From the NCBI GenBank assembly GCA_016219275.1, contig JACRBM010000058.1:124001-188000 (forward strand): a stretch of DNA of 64,000 bases, given 5' to 3'. The position numbers and the translations under genes were made by a program. Of this stretch, positions 8,652-16,411 are shown piece after piece (positions within the stretch are counted from its first letter, which is position 1; the number at the start of each line of letters is the position of its first letter). Below the pieces are notes generated by a model. The model had not been told where the DNA came from. It did not search any database and worked only from the letters and a program-made list of their open reading frames with translations. Origin of the DNA: Chloroflexota bacterium. GTDB lineage: Bacteria; Chloroflexota; Anaerolineae; UBA4142.

Positions 8652-8711
8652 TTATTGGGACGCGGATAAACGCGGATAAACGCGGATTGTTTTTTCTCCG
8701 CGTCCCAATAA
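8652..8711. repeat. Inverted repeat with internal AAACGCGGAT tandem copies
   Basis: Arms TTATTGGGACGCGGA (8652-8666) and its complement (8697-8711) enclose two direct copies of AAACGCGGAT and a T-run. It may terminate the dehydrogenase transcript. Confidence 0.75.
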
Positions 8712-8725
8712 CGTCCATCATAGAA

Positions 8726-8755
8726 AACGTGCGACGATTAGGTTCGTCGCACGTT
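8726..8755. terminator. Bidirectional terminator between convergent genes
   Basis: Arms AACGTGCGACGA (8726-8737) and TCGTCGCACGTT (8744-8755) with loop TTAGGT, followed by TTTTTG on the plus strand. The loop holds the TAA stop of the minus-strand NusG-like gene. Confidence 0.8.
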
Positions 8756-9277
8756 TTTGTTTGGTCGTTGCGGAAGCATCGGCGGATTCGTTTTGCGGAG
8801 CGCGTCCGAATCCAACTCGACGACTGCCAGGCGTTGGAGCAATTCGACGAGCACGCGCACGCGTCCCTGGGGCGATAAGCGCCGGTCAAAGACCGCATCC
8901 AAGTCCGCGAGAGGTCCAGAAGTGATGACGACGTGGTCGCCGGGTTTGAGGATTTCGCCGCGCGTATCTACGACGTCGGATTCCGCGAGCCGCCCGCGAA
9001 TCGCGTTGATCACGCGCTCGTCCACCGGCACTGGCTCGTCGCCGATCATCACGACGCGATTGACGCCGGGCGCATAGTGCAACGTCCACAACCCGACTTG
9101 TTTAATATCGGTCTTGATGAAAAGATAGCACGGAAAAAACGCGCGCGTGTCGCCGCGTCCGCGCCGGCGCGGGGCGGGCGTGGTCGGAAAGAACACGTCA
9201 TACCCGCGCTCGATAAAATATCCCTCGACTTGGCGTTCTTTGTGTGGTTTGGTGTGGATGGCGTACCAATGAAGCAT
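8738..9277 (-). CDS. NusG-family transcription antiterminator paralogue (RfaH/LoaP-like)
   Basis: 179 residues. The N-terminal WYAIHTKPHKERQVEGYFIERG is the NGN domain that contacts RNA polymerase, and EILKPGDHVVITSGPLADLDAVF near residue 110 is the start of a KOW domain. It lacks the acidic insert of housekeeping NusG and resembles the specialised paralogues that control long polysaccharide or biosynthetic operons. It sits alone between convergent and unrelated genes (cofE upstream, 64 bp away), so its target operon is not evident here. The stop codon is in the loop of the terminator hairpin at 8726-8755. Confidence 0.82.
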   Translation of the reverse strand: MLHWYAIHTKPHKERQVEGYFIERGYDVFFPTTPAPRRRGRGDTRAFFPCYLFIKTDIKQVGLWTLHYAPGVNRVVMIGDEPVPVDERVINAIRGRLAESDVVDTRGEILKPGDHVVITSGPLADLDAVFDRRLSPQGRVRVLVELLQRLAVVELDSDALRKTNPPMLPQRPNKNVRRT

Positions 9278-9341
9278 TTCTTTTTCCCTGTGGAATTGAC
9301 GGCTGACCGCCGACGGCAGACCGCGTATTTTTGGCGGTCGT

Positions 9342-10106
9342 TCAACGAAACAAATCGTGTTCCTTGGCGCGCACTATCGTACGCGCGGGGCTGACGTGTT
9401 CCGAGCGCGGGATGCCGCGCGCGTGAACGATCGGACGACCTTCGTCGGCTTGACCTTGCACGAGCGATGCCGCGGACGCGATTTGGTCCGCCAAGCCAAC
9501 GATGGTTGAGTGAAGTTGATACCCGAACAAATCAGATTGCCCGCGCATATCTTCGAGCGCGGGCAGACCGGCGACGCCAATCGCGATGCCGACCGCGCCG
9601 TTGCGCCACGCGCGTCCGTGCGTATCGTTGATGACGATGCCGAGCGCGTGCCCGGTGAGCGCCTGCAATCGCGCGCGCAATTTTCCGGCGGAGCGATCCG
9701 CGTCTTCGGGCAAACGCAAAACCCACTCATCGTCATCGCGCGGCGCGACATTCGAACGATCAATTCCCGCGTTCGCGCAGACCCAGCCCTGGTGTGTTTC
9801 GACGATGATGAGTTCGTGCCGCACGCGCACGATTTCGCGCGTGTCCCACAATACGACCTCGCAAAAGCGCGCGTCCTTGCCGGTCTGTTGCGCGAGTTCG
9901 AGCGCGCGCGGCGAAGGTGTCACATCGCGCAAACGCACCATGCGCCCTTCCGATTTGCTGACGATTTTTTGCGCGAGCACGAGCACATCGCCGTCGGCGA
10001 GCGCGAGGTGCGCGTCGTCCAGCCCGCGCAAAATAATCGCGGCGAGGTCATCGCCGCGCTGAATCAGCGGAATGTTCGGGAGAGCCGTGAGTGTCAGTTG
10101 AGTCAT
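9342..10106 (-). CDS. cofE: Coenzyme F420-0:L-glutamate ligase
   Basis: 254 residues, close to archaeal CofE length. It adds gamma-linked glutamates to F420-0 using GTP. Recognisable blocks include GDVLVLAQKIVSKSEGR, the HQGWVCANAGIDRSN segment (with acidic residues for metal/GTP), and GIVINDTHGRAWRNGAVGIAIGVAG, which is highly conserved in CofE/FbiB. No nitroreductase-like C-terminal domain is fused, unlike mycobacterial FbiB. npdG lies upstream on the same strand, so F420 is both made and used in this organism. Confidence 0.93.
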   Translation of the reverse strand: MTQLTLTALPNIPLIQRGDDLAAIILRGLDDAHLALADGDVLVLAQKIVSKSEGRMVRLRDVTPSPRALELAQQTGKDARFCEVVLWDTREIVRVRHELIIVETHQGWVCANAGIDRSNVAPRDDDEWVLRLPEDADRSAGKLRARLQALTGHALGIVINDTHGRAWRNGAVGIAIGVAGLPALEDMRGQSDLFGYQLHSTIVGLADQIASAASLVQGQADEGRPIVHARGIPRSEHVSPARTIVRAKEHDLFR

Positions 10107-10324
10107 TGTGAATTTGCCGCACGCTTGGCGTCACGCAGAATCGCACAGAATCACACAGAAAAAATCTCTAACAACTCAGATGTCATTTCGAGGAGCGCCG
10201 TTTGCGACGAGAAATCTCATTCCGCGGGGGGAAATGATTTCTCCCTTCGGTCGAAATGACAGTGAGCGGGGTATATACAAAGTTCTGTGCCTTTCTGCGC
10301 GGCGCGCAGCGTGCGGCTAATCAA
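10107..10324. other. Intergenic region between npdG and cofE
   Basis: Holds a short CACAGAAT direct-repeat run (about 10134-10160) and one ATTTCGA-family inverted repeat (10181-10261). I see no gene here. Confidence 0.6.
10181..10261. repeat. TGTCATTTCGA...TCGAAATGACA inverted repeat
   Basis: Outer arms TGTCATTTCGA and TCGAAATGACA enclose internal GAGAAATCTC/GATTTCTC sequences. Same family as 20825-20937 and 52749-52830. Confidence 0.8.
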
Positions 10325-10996
10325 TCAGCCGCGCGGCACGCCGACGAGACGAATGCCCGCGCCTTTGATTTTGTATTTGATGTTGACCGCGATCAGGATC
10401 GCGGTGAATGCTTCGACCGCGGACGCGTTCGCGAGCATGCCGCCGTCGAACGCGTCAATGCCGATGCGGCGAACCAGGTCAATCACGGTCGCGCGCGCGT
10501 CCTTGTCGTTACCGCAGACGAGCACGTCGGTGTCAATTTTTTCGGCGATTGATTCGAGTTTTTCCGGCGAAACATTTTGGAACGCACACACGACCCTGGT
10601 CGCGTTGCCAAAGAATTGTTGCACCTCGGCAGTGACCGAACCGGCGGGCGGCAATTTCGCGCGGCTCTTGCGTTCGGGGTCGAGCGACGACGCGATGTTG
10701 ATGACGATCTTGTTCTGCGCCGCGTCGCGTAAATCTTGTAGAATCGGATTCATGCCGCTGTACGGAATCGAAAGCAGTACGACATCCGCGCGCGCTGCCG
10801 CATCGCGATTCGAATATCCTTCGACGTTCGTTTGATTGATGCGTTGGTTGAGTTCGGTCGCCGCATTCTGCGCTTTCAGCGCGTCGCGCGAGCCGATGAG
10901 GACGCGCACGCCGGCGCGCGCAAAACGCGTCGCAAGCGCGTTGCCTTCCTTGCCGGTGCCGCCGATAATCGCGAGAGAGGGTGTGGTGGGTTGCAT
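10325..10996 (-). CDS. npdG: F420H2:NADP+ oxidoreductase (NADPH-dependent F420 reductase)
   Basis: 223 residues. It moves hydride between reduced F420 and NADP+. The N-terminal IIGGTGKEGNALATRFARAG is the variant Rossmann loop (GGTGxxG) that marks this family, followed by RVLIGSRD, where the Ser-Arg pair contacts the NADP phosphate. The central IPYSGM and C-terminal ANASAVEAFTAILIAVN segments also fit. It precedes cofE on the minus strand with 218 bp between them. Length is normal for the family. Confidence 0.9.
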   Translation of the reverse strand: MQPTTPSLAIIGGTGKEGNALATRFARAGVRVLIGSRDALKAQNAATELNQRINQTNVEGYSNRDAAARADVVLLSIPYSGMNPILQDLRDAAQNKIVINIASSLDPERKSRAKLPPAGSVTAEVQQFFGNATRVVCAFQNVSPEKLESIAEKIDTDVLVCGNDKDARATVIDLVRRIGIDAFDGGMLANASAVEAFTAILIAVNIKYKIKGAGIRLVGVPRG

Positions 10997-11009
10997 GGGA
11001 GAATTCGTT

Positions 11010-11079
11010 TACCACGGAGTTCACAGAGGGCACAGAGATTTTTCATTTTTCTCCGTGTCCTCTGTGTGCTCCGTGGTGA
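11010..11079. repeat. Inverted repeat ACCACGGAG...CTCCGTGGT
   Basis: Near-complementary arms of about 28 bases (CACGGAGTTCACAGAGG / CCTCTGTGTGCTCCGTG) around a T-rich centre, between npdG and the PA14 gene. It may terminate the PA14 gene on the minus strand. Confidence 0.75.
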
Positions 11080-11088
11080 AATTAGTTT

Positions 11089-12777
11089 TTATCGCGCGAC
11101 GAACTTGACCGCGTCGAAGACGATGCTCGTTGAAAGGAACGGTTCGTACGTCACATCGGAGAGCGAGACGTACTCGCCGCCGCGCGCGTGGAAATAGTAG
11201 GTGCCGAGCGAGACCCACTGGTTCGGGTAGAGCGCCTGAGCAACGCGGCGCATTTGGTACGCGCCGCCGTGCTGCACCCAGTAGCGCGCGTTGCGCGTGC
11301 TGGCAATGCCGGCGGGAATGTAAACGAACGTTTCGTAATAGCCCGCGGCGGGCAGCGTCGGATACCAGCGCGCCCAGTTGTAGTACGGCGCGGCGTACGT
11401 ATTGTTCTCGGTCCAGTACGCGAAACTGCCATAACTGTTCGGCGCTTGATGCCATCCGCTGGCGGAGCCGCCCTTGCTAAACCCAGGATTGCGTACATCC
11501 ACGATCACTTCACCGCCGGGTGGCGGGGGCGGCGGAGGATTGACGCCGGAGGCAATCGTCACGCGCAGCATCGAGCCGCCATCGCGTTGATAGTACTCGA
11601 CGCGCCAATCGTGCGCGCCCGCGTTGAGGTACACGGTGACCGCGTACGTCGTCGGCGCTTGATCGCGCCACTGGTCAATCAGGATGTTATTGTCCACCCA
11701 CACGCGCACCCCATCGTCCGACGTCGCAGCGACAGTGTAGTATCCATTGGCGTGCGTGTTACGGCGCGATGTAAATCGCGCAGACCAATTGGTGCCTGGG
11801 ATGCCCAAGCCGGGCGATTGTCCGTTCCAATTAAAGTTGAGGTTCGTATCATCGCGGAACAAGGTCGGCGCGCCGGAGAGATTCGGATTGTTGAAATACT
11901 CGCCGTGCCAGGTTTCGATGTCGGCAATCGTCGTCCAGGTGAGCACGGCGAGCGCCGCGCCGCCGCGTTGATAATACTCCATCTTGACCGCGTGATTGCC
12001 TTCGGTCAGCGCGATGTCGCCCGACCAAGCGGTAGGACCTTGATCAATCCAGCGATCAATGATGAGTTGATTGTCTACCCACAAACGCGCGCCGTCGTCG
12101 GTCGTCGTCGTGAAACGATAGTTGCCGGTGGCAAAGTACTGCGTGCGCGTCCACCGCACCGAAAAGTTGACGCCGGGAATGCCGCCGCCCGGACCCGCGG
12201 TGCCAAAGTTGAAATTGATCGCGGAATCGTTGCGGATGAAGACCGGCGACCCGGCGAGATCGGGATTGTTATAGTACTCGCCGCGCCAATCGGGATAACT
12301 CGCGGACGCGATTTGCAAACGCGCTTCGGCGGTACCGTCGGCTTGATAGTACTCCATCTTGACGAGATGAAAGCCCATCGCGAGATTGACGGTCGCGTTG
12401 TGCGCGGCGGTCGTTTGGTCGCGCCACTGGTCAATCACGAGCGTATCGTCCACGAACAGGCGCACACCGTCGTCGGTGATCGTCGTCAACGTCCAATTCC
12501 CGGCGCGGTCGAAATAGACCCAGCGAATCCAACGAACGGAAAAGTTTTGTCCAGGAATGCCGCCGCCCGGTCCGCCGCTGCCCCACACGAAATTGATGTT
12601 CGGGTCATCACGCGTAAAGACGGGATTGCCTTGCAGATTGCGATTCGAATAATAGAAACCGGTCCACGCCGTCGCGGTCTGCGCGTTGGGCGACGCGGCA
12701 ACGGATGTCGTACTCACGATTCCGGCAACGAGCAATGCCAGGACGATCAAAACGATGTGTAACGTCGTTCGCTTCAT
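11089..12777 (-). CDS. Secreted protein with three PA14 domains and a golvesin-type C-terminal domain
   Basis: 562 residues. Residues 1-30 are a Sec signal peptide (hydrophobic LHIVLIVLALLVAGIV, then ASPNAQ). Three PA14 repeats of about 125 residues follow (roughly 36-155, 160-285, 288-415), each with a WxGxYYxNxxLxGxPVFxRxD opening, NFxW.G.GPG.GIPG..FSVRW and TDDGxRxWVD blocks. A proline-rich linker (seven Pro) leads to a 130-residue domain resembling the golvesin/xanthan-lyase C-terminal carbohydrate-binding module. It is likely an extracellular glycan-binding or adhesion protein without a visible enzyme domain. The ribosome-binding site GGGGAGG lies just upstream. Confidence 0.82.
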   Translation of the reverse strand: MKRTTLHIVLIVLALLVAGIVSTTSVAASPNAQTATAWTGFYYSNRNLQGNPVFTRDDPNINFVWGSGGPGGGIPGQNFSVRWIRWVYFDRAGNWTLTTITDDGVRLFVDDTLVIDQWRDQTTAAHNATVNLAMGFHLVKMEYYQADGTAEARLQIASASYPDWRGEYYNNPDLAGSPVFIRNDSAINFNFGTAGPGGGIPGVNFSVRWTRTQYFATGNYRFTTTTDDGARLWVDNQLIIDRWIDQGPTAWSGDIALTEGNHAVKMEYYQRGGAALAVLTWTTIADIETWHGEYFNNPNLSGAPTLFRDDTNLNFNWNGQSPGLGIPGTNWSARFTSRRNTHANGYYTVAATSDDGVRVWVDNNILIDQWRDQAPTTYAVTVYLNAGAHDWRVEYYQRDGGSMLRVTIASGVNPPPPPPPGGEVIVDVRNPGFSKGGSASGWHQAPNSYGSFAYWTENNTYAAPYYNWARWYPTLPAAGYYETFVYIPAGIASTRNARYWVQHGGAYQMRRVAQALYPNQWVSLGTYYFHARGGEYVSLSDVTYEPFLSTSIVFDAVKFVAR

Positions 12778-12829
12778 CGAGTCCTCCCCAAGTTAATGCG
12801 CGGTCAAGGTGTTTGGCATTCTTAAGGCA

Positions 12830-12857
12830 AGTATACAACAAAACGAAATTTTCGCAA
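12830..12857 (-). promoter_or_regulatory. Promoter for the PA14 gene
   Basis: On the minus strand TTGCGA, 16-base spacer, TATACT, placing the start about 46 bases before the ATG at 12777. Confidence 0.55.
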
Positions 12858-12925
12858 TACGTGAGTCGGGTAGCCGGGTGGTTAGGTGGTTGGATAGTTG
12901 GGGCTGGGATTGGGTGAGCGAGTTC

Positions 12926-13058
12926 CTTCTCCTCACCCTTGCCCTCTCCCCAAAGGGGCGAGGGATTTTGCTCCCTCTTCCTTGCAGGGAGAGGGTTGGG
13001 GTGAGGGTGGCGCATGTTCCCTCCCCTGCGAAGCGGGGGAGGGTCAGGGTGGGGGGTT
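12926..13058. repeat. Cluster of CCCTCCCC-family GC-rich palindromes
   Basis: Three adjoining C-rich/G-rich inverted pairs (about 12926-12964, 12970-13006, 13018-13057), preceded by a GGTGGTTGGATAGTTGGGG run. They fill most of the 325-bp gap between the divergent PA14 and TIR genes; apart from the two promoters nothing else is seen there. Confidence 0.75.
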
Positions 13059-13059
13059 T

Positions 13060-13088
13060 TTGAGTTTTTGGCAAGAGTTTGGTAGAAT
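13060..13088 (+). promoter_or_regulatory. Promoter for the TIR-FGE gene
   Basis: TTGAGT, 17-base spacer, TAGAAT (13083-13088); predicted start about eight bases before the ATG at 13103, so nearly leaderless. Confidence 0.6.
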
Positions 13089-13102
13089 GTAGACGAATCA
13101 CA

Positions 13103-14344
13103 ATGCCTCCCAAATTCTTCATCACGCACTCGTGGAAAGACATTGATTTTGCGCGCAAGTTGTGCGACGATTTGCGCGCAAATGGGCTGGACGGATTTTT
13201 CGACGCGTACTCGATCAAGCCGGGCGATTTGATTTCAAAAGAAATTAGCGATGGCTTGGAAAAGTGCGACGTTTACGTACCGATTCTTTCGCACGCCGCG
13301 CTGAAATCGCCGTGGTGCGATGAAGAGATTCACGCCGCACTTACACTGGGAAAATTTCCCGGACGCAGTGGACGCCCGCGCATTATTCCGATTTTGGTTG
13401 AAGATTGCCAGGAGGCGATGCCAATTTTATTGCGGACGCGGCTCTACATCATGTTTGACGGATGTTACGATGACGCGTTCCGCGAATTGCTGATCAAAGG
13501 ATTTGGCGTTGCACTTCAAACACCTACGCCCAAATCACAGCCGCCGGAAGTCTTGGCGCTACCCTCTCCGAAAGTTGTATCACTACTTCGGAGAATTATG
13601 AGCCCAGCGCATTCCATCATCCACCCAAAGGCCAAGAAAGAAATGATCCTGGTTCCCGCCGGTGAATTTGTGATGGGCGACGATAAAGGAGGCAAAGACG
13701 AAAAGCCGTCACACAAGGTTTTCCTGAACGCGTTCTATATTTCACGCTACCCAGTGACAAACGCTGAATACAAAAAATTTGTGGACGCCACGAAACACAG
13801 AATCCCACGTCATTGGCAGAACGAAGAGATTCCAACGGGCAACGAAAATGATCCGGTTGTCTATGTGAGTTGGGAAGACGCGGTGGGATATTGCAAATGG
13901 GCTGGCGTGCGCTTGCCAACCGAAGCGGAATGGGAAAAAGCCGCGAGCTGGGATGACGCGAAAAAATTGAAACGAGTTTATCCTTGGGGTGATGAGTTTG
14001 ACGCGGATAAGTGCAACACATCCGAATCGAAAATTGGCGACACAACTCCAGTTGGCAAGTACTCACCTCAGGGTGACAGCGAGTACGGTGTGGGCGATAT
14101 GGCAGGGAATGTTTGGGAATGGTGCGCGGATTGGTACGATGGAAACTATTACAAGAATTCTCCGGCACAAAATCCGCAAGGACCGGATTCTAGATCGCAA
14201 CGTGTCCTTCGTGGCGGGTCATGGAACCTCAGTCGAGATTTCGCGCGTTGTGCGATCCGCGACCACGTCAATCCTCATAACCGTAGCTACGTTATCGGGT
14301 TTCGCGTTGCCGAGTCTTTCCCTGGGGTTGGTTCTGTCTCCTGA
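13103..14344 (+). CDS. TIR domain - formylglycine-generating-enzyme-like (SUMF1) protein with a putative DGR variable region
   Basis: 413 residues. Residues 1-130 are a TIR domain: KFFITHSWKD at the N-terminus, then SHAALKSPWCDEEI, with the Glu expected for a TIR NADase or signalling site. Residues about 180-405 are an FGE/SUMF1 C-type-lectin-like fold (MILVPAGEFVMGDD, YPVTNAEYKKF, VSWEDAVGYCKWAG, RLPTEAEWEKAA, GDMAGNVWEW, RGGSWN...GFRVAE). The closing stretch between RGGSWN and GFRVA is unusual: almost every non-conserved codon ends in C or T (14228-14293), as expected if AAY codons had been mutagenised at adenines by a diversity-generating retroelement. A perfect GC-rich hairpin follows 51 bp after the stop. 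ATG 13103 is preferred over an upstream in-frame GTG at 13079 because the promoter lies between them. Confidence 0.85.
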   Translation: MPPKFFITHSWKDIDFARKLCDDLRANGLDGFFDAYSIKPGDLISKEISDGLEKCDVYVPILSHAALKSPWCDEEIHAALTLGKFPGRSGRPRIIPILVEDCQEAMPILLRTRLYIMFDGCYDDAFRELLIKGFGVALQTPTPKSQPPEVLALPSPKVVSLLRRIMSPAHSIIHPKAKKEMILVPAGEFVMGDDKGGKDEKPSHKVFLNAFYISRYPVTNAEYKKFVDATKHRIPRHWQNEEIPTGNENDPVVYVSWEDAVGYCKWAGVRLPTEAEWEKAASWDDAKKLKRVYPWGDEFDADKCNTSESKIGDTTPVGKYSPQGDSEYGVGDMAGNVWEWCADWYDGNYYKNSPAQNPQGPDSRSQRVLRGGSWNLSRDFARCAIRDHVNPHNRSYVIGFRVAESFPGVGSVS

Positions 14345-14395
14345 TTTCTGACCGCTTCGCGTGTTTTCTGTTCTGCTGTTTTTCTTGGGGGGAGT

Positions 14396-14426
14396 CCAGA
14401 GGGGGGCGTAGTTTGCCCCCCTCTGG
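14396..14426. repeat. Perfect GC-rich hairpin downstream of the FGE variable region
   Basis: Twelve-base arms CCAGAGGGGGGC / GCCCCCCTCTGG with a seven-base loop (GTAGTTT), 51 bases after the TIR-FGE stop. DGR variable regions are known to be followed by a DNA hairpin that aids retrohoming; a simple terminator is the alternative, although no T-run follows. Confidence 0.8.
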
Positions 14427-14495
14427 TCGCGCGGGGAAAGATGACAACGGACAAGGGCGGATTGAACGGACAAAAGACCCATCAAGAAAATTGGT

Positions 14496-14525
14496 TTCAG
14501 TATTTGCGCGTGATTGTGATATAAT
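14496..14525 (+). promoter_or_regulatory. Extended -10 promoter for the toxin-antitoxin operon
   Basis: TGATATAAT (14517-14525) is an extended -10; a weak TTCAGT lies 18 bases upstream. GGGAGG follows at 14532-14537 before the ATG at 14545. Confidence 0.7.
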
Positions 14526-14544
14526 CCTTGCGGGAGGAAAAACT

Positions 14545-14781
14545 ATGGCTAGCACAATCAGCCGCAAACGGCGGCGCGGCGTTGCGGATATGACGGTGGA
14601 TGAATTGCAGACATTGATCGAGCGCGTGGTTGATCGCAAAATGTCCGAGTGGGCAAGCGACCCGCGTATTGCACGTCGCCGCGCGGCAATTGCCGCAAAT
14701 GCCATCACTACACGCGCCGAGTATCGCGCGGGCAAGGTGCGGCGTGGAACTGCTAAAGAGTTACTTGCCGAAGTCGAATGA
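14545..14781 (+). CDS. Putative antitoxin of a RelE/YafQ-type pair
   Basis: 78 residues, basic at both ends (SRKRRRG; RRGTAKELLAEVE) with a helical middle (MTVDELQTLIERVVDRKM). The ATG is chosen because it follows the promoter and the GGGAGG site; a longer upstream frame would cross the promoter. It overlaps the next gene by four bases (ATGA). Small proteins with an MTVDEL...LI..VVD.KL core are common antitoxin partners of RelE-type toxins. It would bind and neutralise the toxin and probably repress its own promoter. The assignment rests mostly on the partner. Confidence 0.68.
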   Translation: MASTISRKRRRGVADMTVDELQTLIERVVDRKMSEWASDPRIARRRAAIAANAITTRAEYRAGKVRRGTAKELLAEVE

Positions 14782-15062
14782 GAAACCTGGTCTGGGGTTC
14801 GTCATTCAAACGCGCGCTCAAGCGAACTTTGCGCCGCCATCCCAAGTGGCGCGAGCGGATTGCGGATGTGCTGGATGACCTCGCGGCTGACGCGTTCACC
14901 CCACAACTCGAAACGCACAAACTGAAAGGTGAACTGGCTGGCTTGTGGGCTTGTACCGTTGAGTACGATTGCCGTATTGTGTTCGAGTTTGTCAAGCATC
15001 TACAAATCGGCGAAGAAGAAATCTTGTTGATTGATATTGGTACGCACGATCAGGTTTATTGA
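14778..15062 (+). CDS. RelE/YafQ-family mRNA interferase toxin
   Basis: 94 residues with the RelE-fold layout: helix-rich N-terminus (SSFKRALKRTLRRHPKWRERI), then LETHKLKGELAGLWACTVEYDCRIVFEF and ILLIDIGTHDQVY. The KLKGELAGLWACxVxYDxRI(V/I) block and the final IGTHDxVY are characteristic of this toxin family, where His and Arg residues support ribosome-dependent mRNA cleavage. It overlaps its antitoxin by four bases. A strong terminator-like palindrome follows at 15075. Length and motifs look intact. Confidence 0.85.
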   Translation: MRNLVWGSSFKRALKRTLRRHPKWRERIADVLDDLAADAFTPQLETHKLKGELAGLWACTVEYDCRIVFEFVKHLQIGEEEILLIDIGTHDQVY

Positions 15063-15074
15063 TCAAAACAACAA

Positions 15075-15118
15075 GACCCGTCAGGTCGCTAGCGCGAAAA
15101 CCTGACGGGTCGTTTTTT
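15075..15118 (+). terminator. Terminator from a GACC(C/T)G-family palindrome
   Basis: Arms GACCCGTCAGGT (15075-15086) and ACCTGACGGGTC (15100-15111), loop CGCTAGCGCGAAA, then GTTTTTTTA. The loop sequence recurs in the palindrome at 25070-25110. Confidence 0.85.
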
Positions 15119-15354
15119 TACGTTCTGGCTAATTGCATTTGTGCGGTGATCGGAATAGATAGAATGTCTGTGCCGGTAAACCGTCGCGAGAAATTCAGGA
15201 TGGTGATCCCTTCAACATTCCGAGTTTTGGGATTGAGTCGCACGACCATGTCATCGCCCATTTCTTGCGATTCTTGTTCGGGATAGGGTTGCCCTTGCGA
15301 AAAGTACAGAATATCCGCCTCACGATCATAGTAAAAACTCAATCGCTCGCCCAT
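15118..15354 (-). CDS. DUF2283 family protein
   Basis: 78 residues. The opening LSFYYDREADILYFSQGQP and central VVRLNPKTRNVEGITILNFSRRF match DUF2283 (YuzE-like), small all-beta proteins often found beside small toxin-like genes; no biochemical activity is established. It is convergent with the toxin gene and shares the downstream palindrome. Its start overlaps the end of a truncated gene (15339-15524). Confidence 0.8.
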   Translation of the reverse strand: MGERLSFYYDREADILYFSQGQPYPEQESQEMGDDMVVRLNPKTRNVEGITILNFSRRFTGTDILSIPITAQMQLART

Positions 15355-15524
15355 ACTACTTCTCCATTTACTCGCGTCCGTGTGAGATACGCGGATAAAA
15401 CAAAAGACCGACCATTCGTTCTCACAACGACCGCCAAATTTTTTCCACCAAGAATCTCAGCGTAGAACCGATAAAAGATCAGCGTTTCAACATCGCGTTG
15501 GCTTCGCGCTAACGCGCCATTGCG
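15339..15524 (-). pseudogene. 5'-truncated remnant of the gene usually paired with DUF2283
   Basis: On the minus strand the frame from 15524 reads ...DVETLIFYRFYAEIL, then GGKNLAVVVRTNGRSFVLSAYLTRTRVNGEVVW and stops at 15339, overlapping the DUF2283 start. From memory, the pattern 'GKxLxVVV...FVLTAYLTxxxxxGExLW' is shared by small nuclease-fold-like proteins encoded next to DUF2283 genes. Upstream, a TAG (15525-15527) interrupts the frame and no start codon with a ribosome-binding site is present, so the N-terminal part seems lost. The 15.5-15.7 kb repeats lie exactly at this broken end. Confidence 0.5.
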
Positions 15525-15580
15525 CTATCACTCTCTCTAGAGCGAATTCCGATTCGATTTACGGTATGCGTTGTATCCAA

Positions 15581-15612
15581 GACCTGTCAGGTTTCGAAAA
15601 ACCTGACAGGTC
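15581..15612. repeat. Perfect palindrome GACCTGTCAGGTTT/AAACCTGACAGGTC
   Basis: Fourteen-base arms with a CGAA loop. Member of the GACCTG family. Confidence 0.85.
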
Positions 15613-15639
15613 TCGCTTTCGTCACGTACTTTCTGTCAC

Positions 15640-15705
15640 CGAACGCTCCGGCGAGCGTTCGCTACAACAATCCAACGATCCAACCACCCAACCACCCAAC
15701 TATCC
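15640..15705. repeat. GAACGCTC palindrome followed by a CCAAC-type short tandem run
   Basis: The palindrome (15640-15661) has the same core as 3486-3513. Next come irregular CCAACGATCCAACCACCCAAC units, running up to the stop of the response regulator gene at 15700. Confidence 0.75.
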
Positions 15706-16359
15706 CTCGACTTCGATCAACCCCTTGCGAATCGCGTACTTGACCAACTCGGTGCGGCTGTGCAGGTTGAGTTTCGCCATGATGTTCGCGCGATGCCGCT
15801 CGACCGTTTTCACGCTGATCGTCAACCGGTCCGCGATTTCCTGATTCGTCAGTCCGTCCGCGATGTGGCGCAATACTTCTTGCTCGCGGTCCGTCAAGCC
15901 GTCGAGCGACGCGCGGTCTTCGCCTTGCGCCGCGCGTCCCATGTAATCGCGCACGAGCGCCTTGGCGAGCGACGGGTACAGAAACACGTTGCCTTCGCGC
16001 ACGGTGCGAATCGCGGTAATGAGATCGGTGGGCGCGGCTTTTTTCGGCACATAGCCGGACGCGCCGGCTTGCATCATCTTGAAGAAATACTCGTCGCTCT
16101 CGTGCATCGTCAGCGCGAGAATCGCGGTGTTTGGCAGCGCGCGTTTGATTTGCCGCGTCGCCTCAAAGCCGTCGAGGTCGGGCAACGTAATGTCCATCAA
16201 AATAATATCGGGTTTCAGTTCCTTGGCGCGTTCGACCGCGGTGCGTCCGTTGTCCACTTCGGCGATAATCTCAATATCATCCTGGGTCGAAAGCAACATC
16301 CGCAGACCCGCGCGCACGATTTCGTGATCGTCCACGAGCATCAATCTGATTTTTGACAC
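15700..16359 (-). CDS. NarL/FixJ-family response regulator
   Basis: 219 residues. The receiver domain carries D10/D11 and the phosphoacceptor D56 (IILMDITLP); the C-terminal LuxR-type helix-turn-helix is SLDGLTDREQEVLRHIADGLTNQEIADRLTISVKTVERHRANIMAKL. It should bind DNA when phosphorylated by the kinase encoded 52 bp upstream on the same strand. With the NrfD/ferredoxin genes further upstream it forms the second copy of a repeated module; the first copy's regulator is at 22206-22856. Confidence 0.92.
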   Translation of the reverse strand: MSKIRLMLVDDHEIVRAGLRMLLSTQDDIEIIAEVDNGRTAVERAKELKPDIILMDITLPDLDGFEATRQIKRALPNTAILALTMHESDEYFFKMMQAGASGYVPKKAAPTDLITAIRTVREGNVFLYPSLAKALVRDYMGRAAQGEDRASLDGLTDREQEVLRHIADGLTNQEIADRLTISVKTVERHRANIMAKLNLHSRTELVKYAIRKGLIEVEG

Positions 16360-16411
16360 GCCATACCTCTCAACACCGAAAGGATGAAGGATGAATTTTT
16401 CATCCTATCCT

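Larger units (their letters stand above)
14345..14544. other. Intergenic region after the TIR-FGE gene
   Basis: Contains the hairpin at 14396-14426 and the promoter of the toxin-antitoxin pair. No gene is seen. Confidence 0.6.
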
